A stretch of 64,000 nt of DNA from Henckelia pumila. Taxonomy: Eukaryota > Streptophyta > Magnoliopsida > Lamiales > Gesneriaceae. A program made the position numbers and the translations under genes. The stretch spans positions 25,654,622 to 25,718,621 of the forward strand of contig NC_133123.1 in the NCBI RefSeq assembly GCF_033568475.1. Direction: 5' to 3'. The notes beneath the pieces were generated by a model. It searched no databases and had not been told where the DNA came from. It saw only the letters and a program-made list of their open reading frames with translations. Below, one piece after another: positions 44,635-56,500 of the stretch. Positions within the stretch are counted from its first letter, which is position 1, and each line of letters opens with the position of its first letter.

Positions 44635-46510
44635 CACAACAGGAACCAAAACAAAAGGAAAAATACGTGAATAAAAATCAAAATGTACAAAACACAAGAA
44701 ATTTCGATTTGCTGCATACTAATAAAGCACTGCACCCCATTTATGAATTTCAAAATTTTTTGGAAAGACAATTCAATGCAACTAAACTTCTATTGAATTG
44801 CAATATCAAATACAAAAGCTAAAATTTGGGGAAAATGACTGTCAATAAACTAATATAACCAATTATAATTTCAAAATCACGAAAATTTTTGTAATGATAA
44901 GTGAATTTTATGCACTTAATTTATATATGATTTGACTTAGATTTTGTGATATATCGAGTGAATATTATGCGTATTTGTTGTTGTTTTTGTGAGTTGCAAG
45001 GATTTAAAAAAAGTAGCAAGAAGAAGCGAAAAGTCGAATTACGGGACAGAAAACTTCAAAAAATTACTGGGAATGTTACAGATATCCAAATCCGATCTCC
45101 ACCGTTCAAATTAAAGTTTAGGATGTTTTAAAGTTGCTGTCAAAATTTCAGCTCGATCCGACGGCTAGAACTTATATTATAATTTTTACAAAAATGATGC
45201 GCAGATGGTGAAATGGAAGAACAAGTAGCGCCCCAGCTCTAGTTTTCCAGCGCTCCAGCGCCCGTAAATTCATGTCCAGAGTGCCTCAGCGCTGAATTAT
45301 TAGCGCTCCAGCGCTGAGCCGTCTCCAAAAATATGAAAAGTCTTTAATCGAGTTTTAAAAGGGATTTTATGACTTATTCTGGAGGATACGAGGGTTTAGA
45401 GAGTTTTCAGAGCATAGAGACGGCTATTGAGAGTTTTGAAGTGCACAAGAGCTCGAGAATTTGATACGAAGACAGAAGACGGCGGCAATCGGCGACGGAA
45501 AAGTTTAATTTTACTTCGTTCTAGTTTTCCTTTTAAACTCTATTTTTCTAGTTTGATGGATTATTTGAAGAACAAGTTTTGTTTGATCTTTGAATTTGTT
45601 ATGAACTAATTTCTTAGTCTAGAGGTAGACGGATCTTGACTGGAAACCATGATTGAGATATTTTGATTTATATATTTGAATTCTTCGCACAGTTTATTTG
45701 TGTTTTCCTGATTTTAATGCTTTCAATTTACTGGCCATAGATTGAATGATAATTGATTTAGAATCTATCACTCGAAAGAGGAGATTTTGAATACGACATA
45801 GAAAAATACATTTTTGATGTTTATATTGTTCGAGAGGCATATAACTCCATAGAAGTCTTTAGAAGAATTCTCGTACCATTTACCGGATTTAATAGTTAAA
45901 CTTAGATAGACATATTGAGTTTGCTATTGAATACGAAATTCTGCTTGACACTCGAGAGAGGTAGTATAAAATAATAGGGATTCTTGGCTAGTAAACTAGA
46001 AGAATTGATAATTGAACAATCATTAGAAATAAATTGTGGTGGACAGTTAAGTGAAGTCGAACCTCTAGCATTCATCGCTTATTAATTTTTTCTCTCGTGA
46101 ACTCGTGGTTATTTAGTTTTGTTTCTTGAAAATTTTAGTTTTATAAAATCAGATCAATTTTGTAGCTCTACATAGGATTAGGATTTTATTAGTTACAAAT
46201 ATTTGATATAATATCATTTATTCATTCTCCGTGGGATCGACTTGGACTTAATTCCTATATTATTACTTGACATCGTGCGCTTGCGAGCGAAAAAAACGCA
46301 ATAGTAACAAAAGATTAAAAACAAATAGAAACTGAATTGCACAAAACACTACAAATTTCGATTTACTACCTCGAAATCAATTCAACTGAAAATAGATAGA
46401 CTAACAGCATCAACGACAAACCCTATAAATTGGGGAAAAATGTGTCAATAAGCTAAAATAAATAACAAATATTTGAAAACCCTCAAATATTTTTCAAGAA
46501 CAAAACAAAT
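44635..46510. repeat. Imperfect direct repeat (about 0.2 kb) flanking an LTR
   Basis: The segment 44635-44894 and the segment 46304-46510 share ACAAAACAC-ACAAGAAATTTCGATTTGC/TAC-like and TTGGGGAAAAATG-TCAATAA blocks in the same order. The copies sit immediately on either side of the LTR at 44895-46303. A tandem duplication that then received an LTR insertion at its junction would explain this. Confidence 0.6.
44895..46303. mobile_element. Probable solo LTR of about 1.4 kb with GCGCTGGAGCGC motifs
   Basis: It starts TGATAAGTGAATTTTATGCA and ends with CTCCGTGGGATCGACTTGGA, then GTGCGCTTGCGAGCG and GCAATA, a layout common in plant gypsy LTRs whose last bases are usually GCAACA. GTAA lies on both sides (44891-44894 and 46304-46307), a short or damaged target duplication. 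No internal domain follows, so a solo LTR is the likely reading. AGCGCTCCAGCGC and CAGCGCTGA repeats cluster at about 45228-45325. Confidence 0.6.
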
Positions 46511-46764
46511 TAACGATAGAAATTGAGAAATATTTTGTTTTTTTTCGTACCTTCTTCGATTTTTTCGTACCTTTCTTCGATTTAATTTCAACTTCCTTCG
46601 CACTTTTCTTCACGTGCATGGGTATCTTCGTTTTTTCTTCGTCGTGACATTTTTTCGAACCATCGGCAGAAAAATGAAGAGAAATTAGATCGCGGTGGTA
46701 TCTTCATTCTTTCTTTCTAACCATCGGCAGAGAAATGGAGAGAAATTAGATACGATATGTAGAT

Positions 46765-46936
46765 GAGGGTATTTGAGGTTTTGAATTAAAAATGAGGGCA
46801 ATTAGGTATTTTGGTGTTTATTAGGGAGTTAAAACAAATAAGTTCATTTTGTCAGAGAGTCATAATACATAAGTTCTGAACTAGGTACTGAACACAAAGT
46901 TCAGACTTCGATTAGGGATTTATGTTAAATTTACCG
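46765..46936 (-). repeat. Right long terminal inverted repeat of the Mutator-like element
   Basis: Its complement starts CGGTAAATTTAACATAAATC and runs through GTTCAGAACTTATGTATTA, CTCTCTGACAAAATG and GTTTTAACTCCCTAATAAAC, matching the left repeat in order. Just inside (46660-46745) is a 60-bp duplication with CCATCGGCAGA...AAATTAGAT. Confidence 0.66.
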
Positions 46937-47593
46937 TTTTTTTTATCTCGGTTACTATCAATAAAATTTTTATTTTTACCTATGAAATCTAGGTTTTCGT
47001 TACTAGTTGTATATGCTTACAAAAATATATTGTTGTAATGAAATTTTTTTTAAGCAAAACTATACGTATACCAAAATTTATTTATTTATATTTATCTATA
47101 TCAATACCAGTTATAAAAGTGTGAACTCAGGTTAAAATTTTTCATTGTGTATTTTTAACTTTGTCCTTAGTTTGTACACACTTGATAAATTATATCAGAA
47201 TATTTTTGTAAAATCAATTGTTATGATAAGACCAAAATTAACAAAGTGTATGCATATTAGATAAGGATCTAGTTTTCAAAAATATTGAAATACCAAAATA
47301 CTTTGTTTTTATATATATTTTTGTATATATATATATATATATATATATTTGTAGAAAAAGTTAAAAGATTTTTTCCACAAAAATTTTCACGAAAATCTTA
47401 ATTAAATACTTATTTAGTTTTCTAAAATATTGAAACACCAAAATACTTTGGTTTTTATTTTTTTGTAGATTAAATGAACAGATTTTTTTCAACAAAAAAT
47501 CTTATTATTTTAATTTGTGTAAGAGTCTATTAAGATAAATAATTATTATATATTATGAGTTCATAAATATATAAATATCAGATTTGTAAAAGC

Positions 47594-47624
<31 letters not shown>

Positions 47625-48637
47625 TTACACACTTGTGTTGAAATAAATCAATTCAAGTAGAGTCATTTTAATCCAAAATAATAAATGAAAAACACACCAA
47701 TACATGCATATCATATATGTAAATTAAAAGTTGATATTAAAAAAGTTAATTGTTTTTCCTCTTCATAAAAGCTAAAAACTATAACAATTATTTTATGAGA
47801 TAATCTTGCAATTAACGAAGTAATTTTTTACAAGAGTTGAAGATGGATAAATCGGTTATAGTTTTCTGTAACTTAAAAATACATGTTTTAATAATATTTA
47901 ATTTAATTTGATTAAGATATACTTATTAACAAATACATAATAAATCATATTGCTTGCATACATACATGGATAGAAAATAATACGAATTTAATTAACAAAA
48001 CAATGGAAAATTCGAGCTGTGATAGTTGCATAAGTTTCAATATCAATATTGTGTCAATGTAGAACTACATTAAATACTATATTTATAAGTCTACCTGAGT
48101 TGTGATAATATATATATGTTATTCTAAACTGTTAATGTAGATATAGAGTAATGATGACCGTAACATTGAAACTGCAAGGGTTACATTGTTCAAAAATGTT
48201 GCAAATATTTTTATTAATTGTAATGTTGAAAATTATATTGATTCCATCACTACGACGTGTAATAGTTTTTCCTTCAAATAATATATATTATTACAAATTA
48301 TTAATAAAAAATATCCTTTATCTAAAGAACGACAACACTTCAATAAAAGGCTGGCAATGAACCGAGGTCTAAGTTTGGTCCAGTATTAAACCCGTCCCTG
48401 CTGCGAGATGATTTAGACCCGCCCAAATGGGTTCACAAGCGGGTTTTGGGTGGATCTCGGGTTTGGCCAAACCCACTACAATAGTTGCTATTAAAGATGA
48501 TGATGTGTATATTGATTCTTTCATAGAGAAGAAACAACACATGCTAAATGAAAAAAAAAGTCGTAAAAGACATAAAAAAGTCTAAAATATAAAGGAAATA
48601 TTTATTAAGAATTTAAATTAAAGTTTATAATGCATTA

Positions 48638-48676
<39 letters not shown>

Positions 48677-49107
48677 CGTAAATCAATACTCATAAAATAA
48701 TTAATCAACACATAAGATAGAAAATTGCAAAATTAATATTTACTCTAATTTGATTAACGTATCTCACTTATTAACAAATATAAAATAAATTATATCTATT
48801 CAAATCATACAATAATGAGATAAAAAAGAAGAGAAATTCATGGTACGAAGCATGCCATAATTGCTCAAGATTAATCAACAAAATAATAAAAAATCCGAGC
48901 TGTAATAATTGCATGCTTTAACATCAATATTGTGACAAATAAAAATTTATATTAAATATTATATCTATAAGCTTATATATGTTATTGAAAATGTCTTATT
49001 TTAAATATTATATATATATATATAACATCAATATTGTGACAAATAAAAATTTATATTAAATATTATATCTATAAGTTTATATATGTTATTGAAAATGTTT
49101 TATTTTA

Positions 49108-49145
<38 letters not shown>

Positions 49146-50567
49146 AGATGATCGTAAATGATGGACAATGAAGCTGTAAAAGTTACATTATTGTTCAAAA
49201 ATATTGCAAATATTTTTATTAGTTGCAACGTTGAAAATTTTATTGATTTTATCGCTACAACGTGTAAATAATTTTTCTATCAAATAATATATATTATTAT
49301 CGATTATTAATATATAAAATCTACTTTATCTATAGGACAACAATAATTCAATATATTACAAGTTTTTAGAGATGCCAAATAAATAAGAATATATATTTAT
49401 TTTCAAAATGGACAAGATGGTTGAAACAAAAGATAGAATGTTAGCATTTTTAATCGAAAGCATTCACAAATCAATCAAAAATTTTAGCAACAAAATTATT
49501 GCAACAGTAGATTTCGAACAACTTAACATGAAATTAAAAAATAAAAAATAATGTCCAATAACATCATTATTGATCATTAACAATATAAAATTACAAGTAT
49601 TTGAAGACAATAATACACGAATGAAGATTGAAGATAATAAAATTATTTATGCTATTGCAAAGAACTATTTTCAGCATTAAAACAATAAAAAATAAAAAAG
49701 TGGGCGTCCGAAAAAAGAATCAAAGGATAATAAAACTATAAAAGTGCAAATAATTGTTGAAGATAACATCATTAAGAATTGTTATGAAGATGATGAGAAA
49801 ATTGATTTTTCATAAAGAATAAAAAAAGAATGACAAACGAAATAATCGTGACAGAAATAAAAATGATTATATTAAGGAAGTAAAAGCGCAACAATTTAAT
49901 TTAAAGTTTATATTATTTTTTTTCTCATAATCAATAATTGTAAAATAATTTTTCAATATTATGTATTATTATTTTTCTCTTAAATTTTATTTTATTAAAT
50001 ATGTCATGACATCAAATTTTATATTTTTCTCAATTTATAATTTATACAAATCTATAATATTTATTACAACCATGATTTTCGACAATTATAAATCCAATTA
50101 GATTTGTATCACATAAAATCTTTCAGCAAAGATTGTTCGCACTCATTTTATAGTACATGTTGTACAACATATTATATTACATTGAATTTTATCGTTGACT
50201 AAAATACCATGAAAATCATTAATTAATTGCACGTTAATCTCATCTCAACTCATTTATTTAACAACGTTTATCGATATTAAAAAATGTTTTCACGTGCATC
50301 GTGACTTTACTATTACATATAAATGATGGTGAAAAAAAAATTATATATATAAATGTATATATTATGATTTTAAAAAATATGAATTTGGACTTTAATCAGT
50401 TTTAATCTTCGATTAAGCCACAGACTAGCCTTCTGGCTTCCGCTAGGGGTCAGTGGATTCATTGAAGTTGCCGAATATATATATATGTTAGCTGTTAGGG
50501 AAAGCTGCATGTATATATACTGAGGAAAGGGAAGACTACAGGAGAGGTAGGAAGAAGCGAACCAGAA
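46937..50567. other. AT-rich repeat region upstream of the ABC1 kinase gene
   Basis: No gene is supported. A segment at about 47880-48350 is repeated at about 48725-49360: both contain AAATCCGAGCTGT/AAATTCGAGCTGT, ATCAATATTGTG, CAAATATTTTTATTA and CTACAACGTGTAA/CTACGACGTGTAA. Inside the second copy a unit of about 102 bp is itself tandemly doubled (48920-49130). TA microsatellites lie at about 47325-47347, 47598-47622, 48647-48673 and 49116-49142. A fragment at 48360-48480, with ACCCGTCC and CGGGTTTGGCCAAACCC, resembles the element at 2525-3077. TATA-like runs at 50475-50486 and 50511-50519 precede the kinase gene. Confidence 0.55.
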
Positions 50568-53500
50568 ATGGCTGCCAGATCTCTGTGGCGCGCCAGTACG
50601 AAGCTGATTCTGACGGGTACGGTGGGAGGCGGCGCAGCCGTAGGGGCTGCGGCGATCGCCAGGTCCGAAGACCCCGCCTCTGCTGTCAAGCTATCGACCA
50701 CCGTCCCTCTGCGCCTCCTCGGTGATGCCTTCACCGCAGCGACCATCGCCTTCGGTATGTTTCAACTTCGAATTTGTAAGCAGAGTTTCTGTTTTTTGGT
50801 TTTGTTCTATGCTGCGGTTGCTGCTTTCTTGGATTTATTCATAGTGAAATCATGGACTTATAATGTTTTAGCAGTTGTATTGTTGTGTAATCGACTGTAT
50901 TAGGTTGTTGTGGAGATTACTTTGGTAATTTAGCACATAATTGTCTTGATGACAATATTTTTTTTTGAGAAACTAAATTAATTAATAAATATATACAGAA
51001 GGATAATACATCTTCTAACCAATCTTTAGAAGACATAGATTGGTAACCCGATTTGAATTGAGTGCCTAGTTTCAATACAAGTAAATTAGCATTTGTTGAC
51101 AGGCTAATATAGGTATCCATTCGATTAGTTATAAACAAAATGGAGTTTCTTTTAGATTTCGTTGTGATGTACTGATGTAACCTGTTGTTTGATGTTGTTT
51201 CATAACATGGGTACACATTCATGTATTACTCCAAAGGTTCGTCAATTCCTGTTATTTAATCGTTCCCAAATTGTTTTTATATCGCTAGCTTCAATAACTT
51301 TCTGAATTGATTCTTCCGTTCAAACATTACATCTGGACCCATGAGTGTGTTATTTTTTGTGGCTACACCCAATAAAACCACATTCCTTCAAGATCTTACA
51401 CTATATTGACATGAGTCTGCATGACAAAAAATGTGATCTTTAAATCGTTGACCCTCTTTGCAAACTCATAGTAATTCGGATACAGCCAATTATGGGTTTC
51501 CTTATTGAGGACATAACAGTCATACAATAATTATCCGATTTAATCAAATGGAAAGAAAATGTACAAGGTAAGAATAGGGATTCCAAAATAAGTGAGAAAA
51601 TCATACAAAACGAGGAGGTTGAAAATTGTTTGGAAAGAGAGAGAAGTTTGCAGAAAATCTTCTTGTGCTCTTCTGATATCCAAATTCTCCTATCATTCAT
51701 CTCTCAAGTCCCAACATTCTATGAAAAAGCAGAAAGAATCATGTTCATATTCTTGAATATGCTGACCAGAAATAGATATGAAATAGGCGCCTTATATATA
51801 CTATCATCTCCTGCTTTTTATTGGACATGATTTTGAATCTGTCCTATAACTGGAAGATACTCCATTGTAATGTCCATACTGCCAGAACACAATCCGTCCT
51901 CTATTTCTACACTTTCCTGTGTTGATATTCTAGTGTTAGTTTTGTTTGCAAGCATGAAGTCATGAATAATTTACTGTTGCCTCTGTGGTGATGTCTATTT
52001 TGTGCACAATTGAATGTTTTAAATTCATAAACATCTTTGTCTCCATCTTATTGTGTTTAATCCATATAAGGTATTTTTCGATTGACTAGAACCATTGGAA
52101 TTCAGAATAACATTTAATTTGAAAGGACAGTTTTGAAGATTTGAGTCAGAATTATTATTTCAATTATTATTTTTGTTATCATTTATACCATCCTTTTATG
52201 ATTAATTACTTATTTGTGTAGCAGAATTCTTGCTCTTTCTTACACTCCTAATCATTTACTGTTCAAATTTATTTCTTTTTAAGGACGTGGTACATTTGTT
52301 GGGTTTGTCATGGTTGGATTCATGACTACTAATTCAATTTGAAGAGTGCCACTTATATGGGCACACAACTTTGATGCAGTAAAATTTGTTGAACTGAAGT
52401 TCCTATGTTTTCCACCTTTAGCAGTACAGTTTTGGCATAGAATTTCACATATTTAGGTTTTCTAAAATTTCTAGTTTGTCATTTGGGTTTAGTTTGCAAT
52501 TTTGTTGTTTACATGCTTCTCTGAGTGCTCCGAGTGCCATTCTTGTTTTAAGTTTCATTTAGTAAAAAGGTTTTTTTAAGACAATACATTTGATTGTGCC
52601 TAAAGAAGTAAGAAATTTATATAGCAACAGGTTACACTTAAAAGACTGTATTGAACGCAGAGACAATGTGCGATGGTCCCTAGTACAGCGAAAAAACAAC
52701 CGCAGCAGTTGTTGGAAATTTTGAGAAACTACCAATTTTTTATGGAGGATGACTGAACTGCATTCCTTATTTGTCATTCCAGGAATTCAGTTCTCGACCA
52801 TTGCAACAACGTCAAAAATATCCACCAAGAAAGCATGCATTGACCTCCTAAAAAACTGCAAATCCATGCACCATTTCAAGGAAATACAGGCACAGATCTT
52901 CATCCAAGGTCTCCACCCAAATATTGACATCCTGCACAAGCTCATTTCTTTTTCCTCTGCCACAAACCTAGCCTACGCTGAAAGACTGTTTGCTCAGATA
53001 GAGATTCCGACTTTGTTTATCTATAATGTGATGATCAAGGCATGCACTAAAGTGGGTAGTTGTAGAAAAGCCCTTCACTTATTTGACGAATTGCGTGTAC
53101 ATGGATTGCTCCCTGATAATTATACATACCCCTTCGTTTTTAAAGCTCTTGGGGGGTTGAGGGTGGTTCTTGACGGAGAAAAAGTTCACGGGTTTGTGAT
53201 GAAAACTGGAGATGTGTATGATTTGTACGTCTGTAATTCGATTTTGGATATGTATGGGGAGTTGGGGTGTGGTGAGAGTTTAAGTAAAATGTTTGACGAA
53301 ATGCCTCATAGAGACTTGATTACGTGGAATATTTTGATTTCTGGTTTTGTGAAGAGTAACAACTTGGAAGAAGCTATTGATGTTTATATGAAGATGAGAC
53401 TAGATAGAAGTGTGAAACCTGACGAGGCTACGATTGCTAGTACATTGTCGGCTTGTGCTTCCTTGAAGAGATTAGATCTTGGTCGCGAAATTCATGAGTA

Positions 53501-56500
53501 TGTACGAGGACAAACTGGGCTTACAGTGATAATCGGAAATGCATTGTTGGACATGTATGCTAAGTGTGGGTGCTTGGATATGGCCAGGGGAATGTTTGAT
53601 GCAATGCTTGAAAAGAATGTGCTTTGTTGGACTAGTATGGTGTCAGCATATGTGAAATGTGGTCAATTGGATGAGGCTACGTCATTATTTGAAAAGGCTC
53701 CAGCGAGAGATCTTATTCTATGGACTACCATGATCAATGGGTATGTACAGTTTAACAAGGTCGATGAGGCAATGGTGTTGTTCAGGAACATGCAAATGGA
53801 TAGAGTTAAGCCTGACAAGTACACTTTGGTTGCTTTACTAACTGGATGTGCTCAGTCAGGAGCCTTAGAACAGGGTGAATGGATCCATTCTTACATAGAA
53901 GAAACCGGAATAAACATAGATGTTGTTGTTGGTACCGCTCTTATAGAGATGTACGCAAAATGCGGGATCTTAGATATGTCCTTGAAGATTTTTAATCAAA
54001 TGAATCAGAAAGATACAGCATCATGGACTGCAGTAATTTGTGCATTTGCCATGAACGGAAGTACCAACAGAGCGTTACAATTATTTTCAGAAATGATTCA
54101 TGCACGGATTAAACCTGATGATATCACTTTTATTGGTGTTTTAAACGCTTGCAGTCATGGAGGGCTAGTCGAGGAAGGCCGGAGGTATTTTGACACTATG
54201 ACTGAGGTCTATCAGATTGAACCAAAGTTGGAACACTATGGTTGCTTGATAGACTTGCTTGGTCGTGCTGGACTCTTAGAAGAAGCCGAGGATGTGATAA
54301 ACAAAGTATCGACAAAAGATAATAAGCTTATCGTCCCACTTTATGGAGCTTTGCTTAGTGCTTGCAGGAACTATGAAAATGTTGATATAGGTGAACGCAT
54401 TGCCCGGCGGATTTTGGAGATCGAGTCCCGTGATTCTAGCAACCATACGCTTCTGGCTCATATATATGCATCTGCCAGTAGATGGGATGATGCGACTAAA
54501 GTTAGAAGGACAATGACAACCATTGGGCATAAGAAGATGCCTGGTTGCAGTGCAGTTGAAGCTTTGGAAATGTCCCCGAACAGATGGTTAGAAAAGAATA
54601 TCAATCCAAAGATTTGACATTAAGGACTTGAGATCCCTCAAGTGGTTGGTACAACAAAGGTAATGTGTCTTACCTGTAGGAAATATGATTGAAGCTGATT
54701 TCAGAAGTAAGATTGTCAGATGGTAAGCCTGAGTGATACACCCAGAGAACAAATTAGACTCATTTTTGGAGAATATGATCAGAAGCATCTATGTCACGCA
54801 CAATTACCAACAATTAATTTGGAGACTCATTTACTTAAGAATAACTAGACAGGTCAGTTGTTTTGATGTGCAGAATTTTTCAGTTCATGGGGATTAATAT
54901 GCTTGGACATAGCTTGCACTAAATTCTCTCACAGCCTCCTGAATGAATCTCAATCCATAATTTAGTGTCTTATCCTTTTGTTTGATTCTATTTGTCATCA
55001 TTTTTGTCTGGTTGTTCGATGTTTTACATTCTTATGTTCATAAATATATTGATATTTGGTATAGATGTGTTATCCATATGTTTGTTTCTATACTGCAAAT
55101 TTTTCCTTTATTTCATCTTCTATGCTGCAGGATCACTGCATCCATCCATCATTTGAACTGACGCTCCTTTTAGTGTATCGAGTCTCTCGACAAGTTCTTT
55201 TCTTTCTGCAGCACACATTGTTTTCCCTAGCTTCTTGAAACTATGAACAAGTGGGTGCACAGTCGTTAATTGGTTTGAGTTTTATCCAATTAACCACCTT
55301 AATGACTTAGATCATGTAGATTGCCATTTTTGTTTCTTGAAATTAGTTTTGAATTTTCTTGGTTCATTTATATATATCCATAACAATTATTTTATTACTC
55401 GACTCTTGTGTTTCCTTCTTCAATCATACAAATCTCTGTTGACTGTTACAGTTCCATGTAATTACTTGAGGCAGTAGGTGTAAATGTTCATCATATCTCC
55501 TGAGTGAAGGGGTTTTCTTCGTCTTTTCCATTTTTATAATTTGTTACATCACTTAATATATGGAGATGAAAAATTGTCCATTAACTGCTCAAGTAAAATA
55601 CAAGTTCGTGTGATCTTTTCAGCTCGTTTTCGCTTGAGCCTAAATATAATTGTTTCTAAACCTTCAACGCAGGATGCAATCTTTAATTTATTTTATGTTG
55701 CCTACTGCAGACACACGTGTTTGTACAAATATATTAAGCTGTCAATGGATCAATGCCCTGGGTTATACATCATTCAAGCTTTTATTTATATATTCTTGTA
55801 TTACTTGCTGGAGATTAATCTTTTTGAATGAATGTAATTCCCTTACAATCCCGTGACTATGGAGGGAATCCAAATCATTGCATATGAACTCTAACTTGAA
55901 AGATGTTGCAGACTCTAACAAACTGAGTGTCGGTTTTGAATTTTTTGGATGAGCTTGACTCGGTGAATTTCTAACAATGATCGACCATTCCTGACTTCTT
56001 TCCAACCATAGATTTTATTTATGACATTACACAAATAAATCGATAAATTTTTCTTGGGATTTATGGGTAACAGTATGTTGGAGATTCTTATGGCTTGTAA
56101 TTCCCTGTCAGATTATGAGTATTCTCTCTGGGGATTGGCGGAGGATAGCATTGAAAGGGCAAAAATTAAACGGGAAGTTCATGCCAGGAGCGCACTGAAA
56201 CTTCAAGAACTTTGCTTTAGGAATGGAGGAATATATATCAAGTTAGGTCAACATATCAGTCAGCTGGTAAGCTCTTTTCCTGCTGTCATTTCAATGCTAC
56301 GCGGCAACTATAAAACTTGACCCAAATGTCTTCTACAGGAATACTTGGTACCAGATGAATATGTCCAGATAATGAGACAATCCATGTTGAATAGATGCCC
56401 GGTTTCATCTTATGACCAAGTGTGTGATGTTGTCAAGAAAGAGCTTGGAGGGATGCCTGATGAAGTAAGTTGTCATTCATTCAAATAAAGCTCGTATTTC

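Larger units (their letters stand above)
37148..46936. mobile_element. Degenerate Mutator-like element carrying MuDR and ULP1-like fragments
   Basis: The first about 172 bp (from GGGCAATTGTCCTAAAATCC) align with the complement of the last 172 bp (CGGTAAATTTAACATAAATC). Shared blocks include TTTTAACTC, CCTAATTG/CCCAATTG and CCTCATT-TTAATT, roughly two thirds identical by eye. T-rich flanks contain TTTTTTTAT on both sides, a possible 9-bp target duplication that cannot be proved in a T run. Inside are a MuDR-type N-terminal fragment (+), a ULP1-like protease fragment (-), a tandem array and two LTR insertions. Long inverted ends with MuDR and ULP1-like sequence fit the ULP-carrying (Kaonashi-type) Mutator-like elements known in plants. 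The transposase catalytic core was not found. Confidence 0.7.
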
